This document shows, piece by piece, positions 1 to 9,989 of a stretch of 64,000 nt of DNA (position 1 is its first letter; the number at the start of each line of letters is the position of its first letter). A program made the translations under genes and the position numbers. A model generated the notes under the pieces. The model saw only the letters and a list, made by a program, of their open reading frames with translations. It did not search any database and was not told the DNA's origin. The DNA comes from Oceanobacter mangrovi (GTDB lineage: Bacteria > Pseudomonadota > Gammaproteobacteria > Pseudomonadales > Oceanobacteraceae), in the NCBI RefSeq assembly GCF_019740315.1, contig NZ_JAHXZR010000003.1, forward strand, positions 62,001 to 126,000. Reading direction: 5' to 3'.

Positions 1-1
1 G

Positions 2-697
2 AGTGTGCTGCACAAGTTCCAGTCCGGTATCGATCTGACCGCGTTTGAGTTCTTCTCTGACAAGGCGTTGAAGAAAGTGCTGGCTCGCGGTGATGTGCAG
101 GCGCCGTTTGAAACGGAAACCGAATTCTACGCCTTGCTGGAATTTGAAGCCGATACCGACGAAAAAATGGACGTTGCCATGCAACTGTTCGAAGCCTGTA
201 TGGAAGAAGGCTGGGTATACGACGGTGCGATCAGCCAGAACGAAACCCAGGCGGCCAACCTGTGGCGTTTGCGTGAAGATATCTCCGAAACCATTTCCCA
301 CTGGACGCCATACAAGAATGACCTGTCGGTGGTGGTTTCCAGGGTGCCGGAATTCCTGCAGGAAATTGATGATGTTGTTGTGCGTGAGTACCCGGACTTT
401 GAAATCATCTGGTTCGGCCATATTGGCGATGGCAACCTGCACCTGAACATCCTCAAGCCGGATGATCTGCCAAAAGAAGAGTTCTTCGAGCGTTGTGGCA
501 AGGTATCAAAGTGGGTGTTCGAGATTACCGAGAAGTACGATGGCTCGGTGTCAGCGGAACACGGTGTTGGTCTGACCAAAAAGCCTTACTTGCATTACAC
601 CCGTTCAGCGGCTGAAATTGGCTACATGAAAGCCATGAAGCAGGCGTTCGATCCGAACAATGTGATGAACCCTGGCAAGGTCATTGATATGGACTAA
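2..697 (+). CDS. FAD-linked dehydrogenase, GlcD/D-2-hydroxyacid type, C-terminal part (5'-truncated by window)
   Basis: Only the last 231 residues are visible; the reading frame is open to the left edge, so this is the C-terminal part of a longer protein. It matches the FAD-oxidase C-terminal domain of the GlcD family, which oxidises D-2-hydroxy acids such as D-lactate, glycolate or D-2-hydroxyglutarate. The signature FGHIGDGNLHLNI lies around residue 138, the SAEHGVG motif around residue 182, and the typical end FDPNNVMNPGK is present. The FAD-binding half lies outside the window, so the substrate cannot be decided; D-2-hydroxyglutarate dehydrogenase or D-lactate dehydrogenase are the likeliest options. 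A bidirectional terminator separates it from the convergent mrcA. Confidence 0.85.
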   Translation, partial: SVLHKFQSGIDLTAFEFFSDKALKKVLARGDVQAPFETETEFYALLEFEADTDEKMDVAMQLFEACMEEGWVYDGAISQNETQAANLWRLREDISETISHWTPYKNDLSVVVSRVPEFLQEIDDVVVREYPDFEIIWFGHIGDGNLHLNILKPDDLPKEEFFERCGKVSKWVFEITEKYDGSVSAEHGVGLTKKPYLHYTRSAAEIGYMKAMKQAFDPNNVMNPGKVIDMD

Positions 698-723
698 TTG
701 TCCGTATCAATCGGGTGACAGCA

Positions 724-755
724 AAAAAAGCCGACTCAATTGAGTCGGCTTTTTT
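724..755. terminator. Bidirectional rho-independent terminator
   Basis: A perfect inverted repeat, gccgactcaa/ttgagtcggc, has six A before it and six T after it. It serves the dehydrogenase on the plus strand and mrcA on the minus strand, which converge here. Confidence 0.9.
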
Positions 756-785
756 ATGCGCAGGAGCTTGGGTCAGAGCTACTGT

Positions 786-3290
786 TTAGAACAGCAGCTC
801 AGGTGTTGCGCTTAGGCCGCTGTCAGAGTCTTCGCCGTCCGGGCTGTATTGTGGCAGCACAGTTTCGGTTGGGGTGTTTTCCGAACGGAAGTACTCAAAA
901 ATGGCATCTTGCTGACCAGGAGCTGCCAGTAGGCCGGTTTTGGGGTCAATCCGCACGGAAACAATGCCGTCCGGTTGTTGCAGTTGCACTTCGGGTTCGG
1001 TTGTCAGGGCAACACGCATGTAGTCAACCCAGATGGGCAGTGCTGTCGTGCCGCCCTGGGCCCAGCGTCCCAGCGTCGATGGCTGGTCAAAACCAACCCA
1101 CACGGTGGTGACCAGATTCGGATTGAAACCTGAGAACCAGGCATCTACCTGATCGTTGGTGGTGCCGGTTTTGCCGGCCAGATCGCTACGGTTCAGCGCT
1201 TTGGCGCGACGGCCGGTGCCTCGCTGGATCACATCTTTCAACATGTTAACCATCAGGAAGTTGGTGCGCGCATCCATAATGCGGGGAGCGTAGGCAGGCG
1301 CTGCCGGGGCTTCGTTGTCGTTAGTGCTGGCTGGTGTGAGGCCTTGAGTGGAGTTGCAGTCTCGACAGGCAATTGCCGGATTGCTCTGGAACAGGATATT
1401 GCCGGTAGAGTCTTCAATACGATCTATATAGTAGGGCTGAATTGCAAAACCACCGTTAGCCAGCGCGGCATAGCCGGTCGCCAGTTCCATTGGGGTGACA
1501 GCACTGGCCCCCAGAGCCAATGACAGATCGGCATTCAGCTGCTTTTCCGGGAAGCCGAACTGTTTAATGTAATTGACCGCCGTCGAGGGACCCATTTGTT
1601 TGAGGATGCGGATGGAAACCAGGTTCTGGGACTTGTACAGGGCTTCGCGCAGGCGAGTGGGGCCATAGAACTTGCCGCTGTAGTTTTCGGGTCGCCAGGT
1701 ATTTTCCAGTCCTGCATCCTTGAAGACCACCGGAGCGTCATTAATGATGCTCGCAGGCGTAAAGCCGTTTTCTAGCGCGGCACTATAAATGAAGGGCTTG
1801 AATGAAGAGCCCGGCTGGCGCATCGCCTGGGTTACCCGGTTGAACTGATTGGCGGATTGTTCGAAACCACCGACCATTGCCTGAATGGCACCATTGTTGG
1901 GGTTGAGTGAAATCAATGCACCATTAGCTTCTGGTGGTTCACCCAATAATACCTGTTGGTCGCGGATTTCAATCCAGACTTGCTGGCCAACCGCGAGCAC
2001 GTCCGCTGGCTTGGCTGGTTTGGCACCTGTGGCGTTGACATTAATATAAGGGGACGCCCATTCCATGCCATCAAAGAGGAGACGCTGATCATCTTTGTCG
2101 GTAATCAGCCAAGCGCCGTCTTTGTCGAGTTGTACAACTGCTGCCGCGATCAGGTTGCCAGGAGCTTCGATTGTACGCAGCTTGTTGCGCCAGTTTGTCA
2201 GGGTGGCTGGCCAGTCGGTGTCATTTTCTGTTTTGTCGGATAGCCAGTCTGGCAGGGCTTGCGGATTGCGGTTCTGTGAGGTGCCTGTTGCACCGGACTT
2301 GATTGCTGGGTAAACGTTGGCCTGCCAGCGATAACCATGTGCTCGGTCATAATTCAGCAAACCTCGCTGCAAAGCGTCGTTGGCAGCTTGCTGGCGCACG
2401 GAGTTGATGCTGGTGTAAACCACCATACCCTCTGTGTAGGCGTTATTGCCATACAGGTCGACCATGTGCTGGCGTACCAGTTCTGCAATGTAGGGAGCGG
2501 TGACTTCGCTGGTTGCGCCATGATACTCGGCGGTGACCGGAGCGGCGGTTGCGTCTTCGAATTCTTGCTGGTTGATTTTGCCTAGGGTCAGCAACCGTTG
2601 CAGTACATAGTTTCGACGTGAAATAGCCCGCTCAGGGTTGTTGATCGGGTTGGCCGCTGAAGGTGCTTGCGGCAGACCGGCAATCATGGCTGTTTGTGCC
2701 AGAGTCAGTTCGTTTATTGATTTGCCGTAATAAACCTGGGCCGCAGCTTCGATACCATACGCCCGTTTACCCAAATATATCTTGTTTATATAAAGTTCGA
2801 GGATTTCTTCCTTGCTCAGGGTTTTTTCTATCTTGAGTGCGAGCAATATTTCAGTGAATTTTCGCGAAAAAGACTTTTCACTACTGAGGTAATAGTTCTT
2901 GGCAACCTGCATGGTGATGGTGCTACCACCAGATTTCTTTTTGCCAGTGCGAATTAGTTCCAGTGTTGCGCGTAAAAGTCCTTTAACATCAACGCCGTAG
3001 TGCTCGTAAAACGCGTCGTCTTCGGAGGCCAGTAAGGCATCGATAAAACGTGGTGGTACATCCGGGTATTGCAGGGGGGAGCGGCGTTTTTCACCGTACT
3101 CGGTGATCAGCAAGCCATCCTGGGTATAGATTCGTAAAGGTGTTTGAAGGTCAACGTCGCGAAGTTGTCTCGGATCCGGAAGGTCTGGTGCCAGATACAG
3201 ATACACAGCAAGGCAGGCCAGGGCGACGCCTGATAAGGTTGAAAATATTAACCAGATCAGGAGTTTGAAGAGAGATTTCAGCGTGATCAT
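786..3290 (-). CDS. mrcA: Penicillin-binding protein 1A (bifunctional transglycosylase/transpeptidase)
   Basis: Class A PBP of 834 residues that polymerises and crosslinks peptidoglycan at the inner membrane's outer face. Residues 10-33 form the single N-terminal membrane anchor. The GT51 glycosyltransferase domain follows, with catalytic Glu90 in SEDDAFYEHYG and the GGSTITMQ motif near 121. The C-terminal transpeptidase has SSFK with nucleophile Ser495, SQN at 554-556 and KTGT at 707-710. An extra segment between the two enzyme domains (about 320-450) corresponds to the PBP1a OB/ODD-type insert. It is transcribed divergently from pilM, the arrangement known from Pseudomonas ponA-pilM. The ATG at 3290 gives the complete cytoplasmic tail and membrane anchor. 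Confidence 0.97.
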   Translation of the reverse strand: MITLKSLFKLLIWLIFSTLSGVALACLAVYLYLAPDLPDPRQLRDVDLQTPLRIYTQDGLLITEYGEKRRSPLQYPDVPPRFIDALLASEDDAFYEHYGVDVKGLLRATLELIRTGKKKSGGSTITMQVAKNYYLSSEKSFSRKFTEILLALKIEKTLSKEEILELYINKIYLGKRAYGIEAAAQVYYGKSINELTLAQTAMIAGLPQAPSAANPINNPERAISRRNYVLQRLLTLGKINQQEFEDATAAPVTAEYHGATSEVTAPYIAELVRQHMVDLYGNNAYTEGMVVYTSINSVRQQAANDALQRGLLNYDRAHGYRWQANVYPAIKSGATGTSQNRNPQALPDWLSDKTENDTDWPATLTNWRNKLRTIEAPGNLIAAAVVQLDKDGAWLITDKDDQRLLFDGMEWASPYINVNATGAKPAKPADVLAVGQQVWIEIRDQQVLLGEPPEANGALISLNPNNGAIQAMVGGFEQSANQFNRVTQAMRQPGSSFKPFIYSAALENGFTPASIINDAPVVFKDAGLENTWRPENYSGKFYGPTRLREALYKSQNLVSIRILKQMGPSTAVNYIKQFGFPEKQLNADLSLALGASAVTPMELATGYAALANGGFAIQPYYIDRIEDSTGNILFQSNPAIACRDCNSTQGLTPASTNDNEAPAAPAYAPRIMDARTNFLMVNMLKDVIQRGTGRRAKALNRSDLAGKTGTTNDQVDAWFSGFNPNLVTTVWVGFDQPSTLGRWAQGGTTALPIWVDYMRVALTTEPEVQLQQPDGIVSVRIDPKTGLLAAPGQQDAIFEYFRSENTPTETVLPQYSPDGEDSDSGLSATPELLF

Positions 3291-3337
3291 AAGACTCGTT
3301 TTACGGTTGGCGGCGATGTCCGATTCGCGGTCGCGGC

Positions 3338-3343
3338 ATTATA
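3338..3343 (-). promoter_or_regulatory. Candidate -10 box for mrcA
   Basis: Read on the minus strand this is a perfect TATAAT, 48 bases upstream of the mrcA start. No good -35 box is visible at 16-18 bases, so only the -10 is called. Confidence 0.45.
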
Positions 3344-3351
3344 AGGGATTT

Positions 3352-3381
3352 TTGTCCTTTTTATAGGATTGTGCTTATAAT
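3352..3381 (+). promoter_or_regulatory. Sigma-70 promoter for pilMNOPQ
   Basis: TTGTCC (3352-3357), an 18-base spacer and a perfect TATAAT (3376-3381), 69 bases upstream of the pilM start. It lies back to back with the mrcA -10 box. Confidence 0.65.
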
Positions 3382-3449
3382 GATCGGCCAAATATAGGAT
3401 TATTCTGAGCTTCATGGCGTAAGCTCTCGATTTTCAAGGGGATTTTGTT

Positions 3450-4514
3450 GTGCTGGCTAGCTTGTTTGGCAAGAAGGGCAAGTCTCTTCTTGGAGTGGAT
3501 ATCAGTTCCTCGTCGGTAAAAGTCCTTGAGTTGAGTCACACGGATGCAGGCTACCGTGTTGAAGCATATGCTTCGGAAGCTCTGCCCGCTGACGCTATTG
3601 TCGAGCAGAATATCCATAATGATGAGGAAGTCGGTGAAGCAATTAAACGCGCACTGGCAAAATCTCGCTCGAAGGCCAAAAAGGCCGCTTTGGCAGTTGC
3701 AGGATCTTCTGTGATTACTAAAGTTATCAATATGAATGCTGGTCTGAATGATGCGGAGATGGATCTGCAGATTCGGGCTGAGGCAGATCAATATATACCT
3801 TATCCCCTGGAAGAGGTCTCGCTCGACTGGGAAATTCAGGGCGTACTGGCAAATAACGATAGTGTGGTTGAAGTCCTGTTGGCTGCCTGTCGTTCTGATA
3901 CTGTTGAGCGTCGTAAGGATGCTGTGGAATATGCCGATCTTGAAGCTTCCATTGTCGATATCGAGGCCTATTGCACCGAACGAGCGTTTGGTCTGATCAG
4001 TGGGCAGCTTGAAGGTGATGCCAATGACACGGTGGCGATTGTGGATGTTGGTGCGACCATGACAACCTTGAGTGTGTTGCACGAAGGGTCCTCTATTTAT
4101 ACCCGCGAACAATTGTTTGGCGGCAATCAACTGACCGACGACATTATGCGACGATATGGACTGACCCCGCAGGAAGCGCATCTTGCTCGTAATGGCGAAG
4201 GACTCCCTGATGACTATGAACAGGAATTACTGGATCCGTTCCGTAACGCGGTTGTTCAGCAAATCAGTCGTTCCCTGCAGTTTTTCTTTTCATCCAGCCA
4301 GCATAATGAGGTGAGTAGTATCGTGTTAGCTGGTGGAACAGCCTCTCTGCCTGGTTTAGCGGAGCGGGTCACGGAAGAGATGGGCGTGCCAGCTTTGGTT
4401 GCAAATCCATTCAAGGATATGTCTCTGTCTTCCAGAGTTAATGCCAAGTTATTGGCTGGTGATGCTCCAGCTCTGCTGGTTGCCTGTGGTTTGGCTATGC
4501 GGGGTGTTTGTTAA
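3450..4514 (+). CDS. pilM: Type IV pilus assembly ATPase-like protein PilM
   Basis: Actin/FtsA-fold cytoplasmic protein of 354 residues that binds the N terminus of PilN and links the pilus alignment complex to the cytoplasmic motor. The N-terminal stretch SLLGVDISSSSVKVLELS is characteristic of PilM, and the phosphate-binding VDVGATMTT and VLAGGTASLPG segments of the actin fold lie in the second half. The start is GTG at 3450, with the ribosome-binding site aagggga seven bases upstream. First gene of pilMNOPQ; its stop overlaps the pilN start by one base (TAATG), which suggests translational coupling. Confidence 0.97.
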   Translation: MLASLFGKKGKSLLGVDISSSSVKVLELSHTDAGYRVEAYASEALPADAIVEQNIHNDEEVGEAIKRALAKSRSKAKKAALAVAGSSVITKVINMNAGLNDAEMDLQIRAEADQYIPYPLEEVSLDWEIQGVLANNDSVVEVLLAACRSDTVERRKDAVEYADLEASIVDIEAYCTERAFGLISGQLEGDANDTVAIVDVGATMTTLSVLHEGSSIYTREQLFGGNQLTDDIMRRYGLTPQEAHLARNGEGLPDDYEQELLDPFRNAVVQQISRSLQFFFSSSQHNEVSSIVLAGGTASLPGLAERVTEEMGVPALVANPFKDMSLSSRVNAKLLAGDAPALLVACGLAMRGVC

Positions 4515-5068
4515 TGGCAAATATCAATTTGCTGCCGTGGCGGGAGCGGCTGAAAAAAGAAAGGCAGCAGCAATTTTTGTCTGTAATCGTTGCCGTTGCT
4601 GCAGTGGCATTTGTCTGTATCTGGTCGGTGAGTAGTTTTTATGATGGTCAACTCTCGAATCAGCAGGGACGTAATAATTTTCTGAAAAGTGAAATATCCA
4701 CACTGGATAAGCAAATCGCAGAGATTAATAAGCTTACAGAAACTCGTAGTCAGTTAATTGAGCGGATGGAGTTGATTCAGAACCTGCAGGGTAATCGTCC
4801 CGTCATTGTACGGTTATTTGATGAATTGGCCAGAGCGGTTCCCGATGATTTGTATTACACCTCGTTATCCATTAGTGGAGATCGAGTTTCGATTAAGGGG
4901 GTTGCTAAATCGAATAACCGTGTGGCTGCCTTAATGAGAAATTTTGACGAGTCCAGCTGGTTTACCGAACCTGCGTTGCTTGGGGTGAAGGCTTTGCCCA
5001 ACGGTAGCAACGAGTTTGAGATATCGATGCGTAAGGTTGAACCGAACAGTAGCAGTGAGGAGCCTTGA
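4514..5068 (+). CDS. pilN: Type IV pilus inner-membrane assembly protein PilN
   Basis: Bitopic inner-membrane protein of 184 residues that dimerises with PilO and carries the PilM-binding motif INLLPWRE near its N terminus. One membrane helix (about residues 20-42) follows, then a coiled coil and a ferredoxin-like periplasmic domain. The ATG at 4514 overlaps the pilM stop; a TTG six bases upstream is possible, but the family normally begins with MA-x-INLLPWR, as here. It belongs to the pilMNOPQ operon. Confidence 0.97.
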   Translation: MANINLLPWRERLKKERQQQFLSVIVAVAAVAFVCIWSVSSFYDGQLSNQQGRNNFLKSEISTLDKQIAEINKLTETRSQLIERMELIQNLQGNRPVIVRLFDELARAVPDDLYYTSLSISGDRVSIKGVAKSNNRVAALMRNFDESSWFTEPALLGVKALPNGSNEFEISMRKVEPNSSSEEP

Positions 5069-5069
5069 C

Positions 5070-5711
5070 ATGGCAAAGCAGGGTTTGGATTTTAATGCCT
5101 GGCTTGAGAAGGCCAAACAGTTCGATGTAAATGACCTTAATGAAATCGACTGGAACAATATGGGCGGCTGGCCGCTTGGGGGGAAGGTTTTCTTTTGTTT
5201 GCTGGTCTTTGTGGCAGTGATTGTTGGGGGTTATTTTCTATTGGTAAAAGATACCAGTCTATCCCTCGATAATGCAGTAGCCCAGGAAAGCAAGTTAAAA
5301 CAGGATATAGAGCGGAAGGCATTTAAGGTTGCGAATCTTGATGCGTATCGGGAGCAGCTTGCAGAGATGCAAGATAGCTTTGGCTCCTTGCTCAAGCAAC
5401 TACCAAAGGACACTGAGGTTCCCGGGCTGATTGACGATATCAGTGCGACAGCTCTGGGTGCTGGTCTGAAGCTTAATGCAATATCACCGCAGCCCGTCAA
5501 GAAAACTGAATTTTATAATGAGTTGCCCATTACCGTTGAGGTTGCTGGTGGCTATCACGAAATGGGGGCCTTTGTCTCTGGTGTGGCGGCTCTGCCTCGT
5601 ATTGTGACCTTGCATGATTTCTCTATAACTAAAGGGAAGTCCAGCACTGATGAGTCATTAAGCATGAAGATTCTGGCCAAAACCTATCAGTATGGTGGTG
5701 GCGATGAGTAA
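5070..5711 (+). CDS. pilO: Type IV pilus inner-membrane assembly protein PilO
   Basis: Partner of PilN in the alignment subcomplex that spans the periplasm toward the PilQ secretin. 213 residues: a cytoplasmic leader, one membrane helix (about 35-57), a coiled coil (about 65-105) and a C-terminal ferredoxin-like domain. The ATG at 5070 is preceded by gagg at 5057-5060 and starts one base after the pilN stop, so it is preferred over a longer in-frame start inside pilN. The 3' end overlaps pilP by 8 bases. Confidence 0.96.
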   Translation: MAKQGLDFNAWLEKAKQFDVNDLNEIDWNNMGGWPLGGKVFFCLLVFVAVIVGGYFLLVKDTSLSLDNAVAQESKLKQDIERKAFKVANLDAYREQLAEMQDSFGSLLKQLPKDTEVPGLIDDISATALGAGLKLNAISPQPVKKTEFYNELPITVEVAGGYHEMGAFVSGVAALPRIVTLHDFSITKGKSSTDESLSMKILAKTYQYGGGDE

Positions 5712-6252
5712 ATCCTATTTTGCATGGGTGTTCGTTTTGGCAATGCCGTTGCTCGGTGGTTGCTCTGATTCAGCAAATACCCAGGATCTCAAGCAGTATA
5801 TCAAGCAAACGCTTTCCAAGCCGCGTGGCAGAGTTGAACCTATTCCGGTATTCAAGCCTTATGAGTATTTCAGCTATAGCGCTGCTGGGTTGAGGTCGCC
5901 GTTTGAATTGCCTGTCGTTATTGACAGCGCTCTGGAGGGGATGGCTGCAACCAGTAACGTGCGGCCTGATTTTGATCGTCCTCGGGAGCATCTGGAGCAA
6001 TACCCGTTAGCCAGTTTGAATATGGTTGGGACTATCACTGGAATGGATGGGATCTTGTGGGCCCTGATTAAAGATGGTGATGGTAGTGTTGTGCGTGTGC
6101 ATGAAGGCTATTACATGGGGCAGAACCATGGCCGGATCGTCGCGGTAAATGAAAACCGGTTGAGTTTAATTGAAATTGTTCCCAACGGTCTTGGTGGTTG
6201 GGTGGAACGTCCGAAAACAATAGCTCTGGAAGGAATAGGCGGAGATAACTGA
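5704..6252 (+). CDS. pilP: Type IV pilus lipoprotein PilP
   Basis: Inner-membrane lipoprotein of 182 residues that connects PilN/PilO to the N-terminal domains of PilQ. A signal peptide ends in the lipobox LLGGC (Cys20). An unstructured linker follows, then the beta-sandwich HR domain (about 85-170). The ATG at 5704 overlaps the pilO end by 8 bases; an ATG four codons earlier (5692) would also give a lipoprotein, so the exact start is not certain. Confidence 0.95.
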   Translation: MSKSYFAWVFVLAMPLLGGCSDSANTQDLKQYIKQTLSKPRGRVEPIPVFKPYEYFSYSAAGLRSPFELPVVIDSALEGMAATSNVRPDFDRPREHLEQYPLASLNMVGTITGMDGILWALIKDGDGSVVRVHEGYYMGQNHGRIVAVNENRLSLIEIVPNGLGGWVERPKTIALEGIGGDN

Positions 6253-6253
6253 G

Positions 6254-8356
6254 ATGAATCTTTTTAGCGTTCTGGGTCGCGTATTCCTGACCTGTAGCTT
6301 GCTTTGGATGTCTACTACGGCATCGGCCGCCATGTTGAAAGACATTCGGTTTTCGTCGCTTCCGGGGGATGTTACTGAGATCATGCTGGAGTTTGATGGC
6401 GAAGTGCCGGATATCAGTGGCTATACCATTGAGAAGCCTGCCCGAATTGCTATTGATATGCCGGATGTTGTTAGCGGCCTGAAGGCCAAGCGTCATCAGA
6501 TTGGCGCTGGTAATGCCCGCTCTGCTGTTGTGTTAACGACCCAGGACCGCTCTCGTCTGGTGGTTAATCTGGCTCGCATGGTGCCTTACACAACCCGTAA
6601 ACAGGGCAATCAGTTATTGATTACTATTGGTGCGGATGAGGGGGCGATTGCTACCGCTGAGCCTGCTCGTGGATTAATGTTGGGCGAATCTCCGTCTTCA
6701 AAAAAATCTGTTAATGAGTTGAAAGTCGTTAATGTGGATTTTCGTCGTGGTGAATTGGGGGATGGCCAGATTCAGATCATGCTCAATGATCCGAAAGCCT
6801 CAGCCAATATTCGCCGTGAAGGTTCAAAAATTATTGCTGATCTGGAGGGGGTGCGGCTGCCACGTGAATTGAGCCGCCGTCTTGACGTGACGGATTTCGC
6901 TACGCCGGTACAGTATGTTGATGCCAAGGACTATGAAGGTGGTACCCGTATCGTAGTTGAGCCTGCCAACGATGAGTTTGAGTACCTGGCTTATCAGACG
7001 GATCGATTGTTGTCTATCAACGTTTCAACTGAAGCCAAGGACGTCACTGAAGAGCGCCAGAAAAAATTCCCGTATACCGGTGAAAAGCTGTCGCTGAACT
7101 TCCAGAATATTGAAGTGCGTGCAGTGCTGCAGCTGATTGCTGACTTTACCGGTCTGAACCTGGTAGCTTCGGACACAGTTCAGGGCAGCATTACCTTGCG
7201 TCTGCAGAATGTGCCTTGGGATCAGGCACTGGATCTGGTGCTGAAAACCAAGGCTTTGGGCAAGCGACAGATGGGTTCTGTTCTTCTGATTGCTCCGGCC
7301 GAAGAAATTGCTGCTCGTGAGAAAATTGAGCTGGAAGCTGTACGTCAGGTGGAAGAGTTGGCGCCACTGGTTCAGGAATTTATGCAGTTTAAATATGCCA
7401 AGGCGTCTGATCTGGCAAAGATCCTGACCTCAGAACAGGGCTTGTTATCTGATCGTGGTTCCGCTGTTGTGGATGAGCGCACTAATACCATTTTGATGAA
7501 AGATACCGCTGCTAACCTTGAGAAGGTACGCGAAGCTCTTGTAATGCTGGATGTGCCGGTGCGTCAGGTGCTGATCGAAGCGCGTATTGTAGTGGCATCA
7601 ACCACCGTCGGTGAAGAAATGGGTGTTAAATGGGGCGGTGGTCTTTATAAAAACAATGGATCCAACTGGGTAACTGCAGGGGGAAGCCAGGATACGATTT
7701 CTGAAACCAATCAGATTCTGGTTGACAGGGCCAACGGAGATGACACTTCTGCTCTGACTCTTGATTCTTCCAATATCGTTGATTTTGCAGCTACCGCAAG
7801 CAATGCCACAACCTTTGCAATTGGTTACCAGACAGCGGACTATCTGTTGGATCTTGAATTGTCAGCAATCGAAACCGATGGTAAGGCTGAGGTTGTATCT
7901 CAGCCGCGTGTGATTACTGCTGACGGTCAAACTGCCTTTATTGAGTCTGGTACCCAGATTCCATATCAAGAGGCGTCGTCTAGTGGTGCTACAACAACTT
8001 CATTCAAGTCAGCGGTATTGCGCCTGGAAGTGACTCCTCAAATCACACCGGACGATCGTATTATTATGGATCTGGTAATCAATCAGGACTCTGTTGGCGA
8101 AACTACGTCCACCGGGGTTCCGACTATTAATACCAATGCAGTACAGACTCAAGTGTTGGTTGATAATGGCGAAACGGTCGTGCTTGGTGGTATCTTCCGT
8201 TCCGAGCAGGTCAAATCTATCAGCAAGACACCTTTCTTTGGTGACTTGCCGTTGATTGGGGCTCTGTTCCGGTACAGCAGCGTGTCTGATGACAAAAGTG
8301 AACTGCTTGTGTTTATCACACCGAAGTTGCTGAAGGATTCCTTCAACACAAATTAA
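6254..8356 (+). CDS. pilQ: Type IV pilus outer-membrane secretin PilQ
   Basis: Forms the outer-membrane gate through which the pilus passes. 700 residues: a signal peptide ending near Ala26, two AMIN peptidoglycan-binding domains (about 28-125 and 155-257), an STN/N0 domain (about 280-345), an N1 domain (about 370-440) and the C-terminal secretin beta-barrel with the VPVRQVLIEARIV motif. Its length matches the Pseudomonas-type PilQ with two AMIN domains. It starts one base after the pilP stop, and aroK begins three bases after its own stop, so pilus and shikimate genes share a transcript. Confidence 0.97.
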   Translation: MNLFSVLGRVFLTCSLLWMSTTASAAMLKDIRFSSLPGDVTEIMLEFDGEVPDISGYTIEKPARIAIDMPDVVSGLKAKRHQIGAGNARSAVVLTTQDRSRLVVNLARMVPYTTRKQGNQLLITIGADEGAIATAEPARGLMLGESPSSKKSVNELKVVNVDFRRGELGDGQIQIMLNDPKASANIRREGSKIIADLEGVRLPRELSRRLDVTDFATPVQYVDAKDYEGGTRIVVEPANDEFEYLAYQTDRLLSINVSTEAKDVTEERQKKFPYTGEKLSLNFQNIEVRAVLQLIADFTGLNLVASDTVQGSITLRLQNVPWDQALDLVLKTKALGKRQMGSVLLIAPAEEIAAREKIELEAVRQVEELAPLVQEFMQFKYAKASDLAKILTSEQGLLSDRGSAVVDERTNTILMKDTAANLEKVREALVMLDVPVRQVLIEARIVVASTTVGEEMGVKWGGGLYKNNGSNWVTAGGSQDTISETNQILVDRANGDDTSALTLDSSNIVDFAATASNATTFAIGYQTADYLLDLELSAIETDGKAEVVSQPRVITADGQTAFIESGTQIPYQEASSSGATTTSFKSAVLRLEVTPQITPDDRIIMDLVINQDSVGETTSTGVPTINTNAVQTQVLVDNGETVVLGGIFRSEQVKSISKTPFFGDLPLIGALFRYSSVSDDKSELLVFITPKLLKDSFNTN

Positions 8357-8359
8357 AAT

Positions 8360-8881
8360 ATGTCGTCTGAACAATCGATTTTCCTTGTTGGGCCAATGGG
8401 GGCGGGTAAAACCACCATTGGCCGTTTGCTTTCCAGTGAGTTGCGTCTCGAGTTCGTTGACTCCGACAAGTTTATTGAAGAGCGCTGTGGTGCGAATATT
8501 CCATGGATCTTTGATATGGAAGGCGAGGCCGGTTTTCGTGACAGGGAAGAGCAGGCGATTGACATTCTGACCCAGCGTCAGGGCCTGGTGCTGGCCACTG
8601 GTGGTGGTGCTGTCATGCGTGATATCAATCGCCAGCACTTGCATGAACGTGGAGTGGTGGTATACCTCTGCACCTCCGTCGAGCAGCAAATTGCCCGCAC
8701 GGCCAAAGACAAGAATCGCCCCTTGTTACAGACAGACAATCCGGCTCTGGTGTTACAGGAGCTGTTCAAAAAGCGCGATCCCTTGTACCGGGAGGTTGCG
8801 CACATCACATTGCACACCGATCAGCGCAATCCGCGCTGGGTTGTTAACGAAATCCGTAAACGAATCAAGGCATTGGCATGA
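8360..8881 (+). CDS. aroK: Shikimate kinase
   Basis: Phosphorylates shikimate at O3 in the chorismate pathway. 173 residues; the Walker A loop GPMGAGKTT is at residues 11-19, the shikimate-binding region DSDKFIE follows, then GGGAV. The ATG at 8360 lies directly after pilQ without a strong ribosome-binding site, so reinitiation after pilQ is plausible. The last four bases (ATGA) overlap the aroB start. pilQ-aroK-aroB is a common gammaproteobacterial order. Confidence 0.97.
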   Translation: MSSEQSIFLVGPMGAGKTTIGRLLSSELRLEFVDSDKFIEERCGANIPWIFDMEGEAGFRDREEQAIDILTQRQGLVLATGGGAVMRDINRQHLHERGVVVYLCTSVEQQIARTAKDKNRPLLQTDNPALVLQELFKKRDPLYREVAHITLHTDQRNPRWVVNEIRKRIKALA

Positions 8882-9966
8882 TTACAGTCACCGTGGATCT
8901 GGCAGATCGCAGTTATCCAATCTACATTGGCGATCAATTGTTCAGTCAGGCTGATTTATTGCGTCGGCATATTCATGGCCGGCAGGCAATGATTGTGACC
9001 AATACCACTTTGGCGCCTTTGTATCTGGATTCGGTCAAGGCGATGCTGGACGGTGTTCAGGTCGATGAAGTGATTCTTCCTGATGGGGAATCTTTCAAGA
9101 CACTGGAAACCGTCAATCTGATTTTTGATGCATTGCTGGGCAAGGGTCATAACCGTACTACCACCTTAATTGCTCTGGGTGGTGGTGTGATTGGTGATAT
9201 GTGTGGCTTTGCAGCGGCGTGTTACCAGCGTGGTGTGAATTTTGTGCAGATTCCTACCACTTTGCTGTCTCAGGTGGATTCGTCCGTCGGTGGCAAGACG
9301 GGGGTGAATCACCCGCTTGGCAAAAATATGATCGGTGCTTTTTATCAGCCGCAGGCTGTGCTGATTAATACCGATACACTAGCGACCTTGCCAACGCGTG
9401 AATTGTCTGCCGGGATGGCGGAAGTAATCAAATATGGCTTGATTGCAGACAAGGGCTTTTATCGCTGGATTCAGCAAAATATCGAAGCTCTGATGTCTGG
9501 CGATCGTGCTTTGTTAGCCCAGGCTATCCAGGTTTCCTGTGAGTGCAAGGCGGATGTGGTTGCCAAGGATGAACGGGAAGGTGGGTTGCGTGCCATTCTG
9601 AACTTTGGCCATACCTTTGGGCACGCGATCGAATCTCATCAGGGTTATGGCAGCTGGTTACATGGGGAAGCGGTCGGAACCGGTATGTTGATGGCGGCTG
9701 ATTATTGCGCTCGAACCGGCAAGTTGAGTGAGTCTGAGCTGGTTGAGCTGAAACAGCTGTTAATACAGGCTGGCTTGCCCGTGGTTCCTCCTGCAGATAT
9801 GTCCGCTGAGGATTTTATTTCTCGTATGAGCATCGATAAGAAAGTGCTGGATGGCCGTATTCGGCTGGTGTTGCTTGAATGCCTGGGCAGCGCTGTAGTG
9901 ACCTCTGATATTGATCGTGAATTGCTGCTTGAAACCCTGGCGGCTGGTGCTCTGGAAGCCTACTAG
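8878..9966 (+). CDS. aroB: 3-Dehydroquinate synthase
   Basis: NAD- and metal-dependent enzyme for the second step of the shikimate pathway. 362 residues, the normal length. The NAD-binding stretch [13 protein letters not shown], the active-site segment [13 protein letters not shown] with the following [10 protein letters not shown], and the metal-ligand motif [11 protein letters not shown] are all present. Translation is probably coupled to aroK through the ATGA overlap. Confidence 0.98.
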   Translation: MITVTVDLADRSYPIYIGDQLFSQADLLRRHIHGRQAMIVTNTTLAPLYLDSVKAMLDGVQVDEVILPDGESFKTLETVNLIFDALLGKGHNRTTTLIALGGGVIGDMCGFAAACYQRGVNFVQIPTTLLSQVDSSVGGKTGVNHPLGKNMIGAFYQPQAVLINTDTLATLPTRELSAGMAEVIKYGLIADKGFYRWIQQNIEALMSGDRALLAQAIQVSCECKADVVAKDEREGGLRAILNFGHTFGHAIESHQGYGSWLHGEAVGTGMLMAADYCARTGKLSESELVELKQLLIQAGLPVVPPADMSAEDFISRMSIDKKVLDGRIRLVLLECLGSAVVTSDIDRELLLETLAAGALEAY

Positions 9967-9989
9967 ACAAAAGACGACGGGAGGTTGGC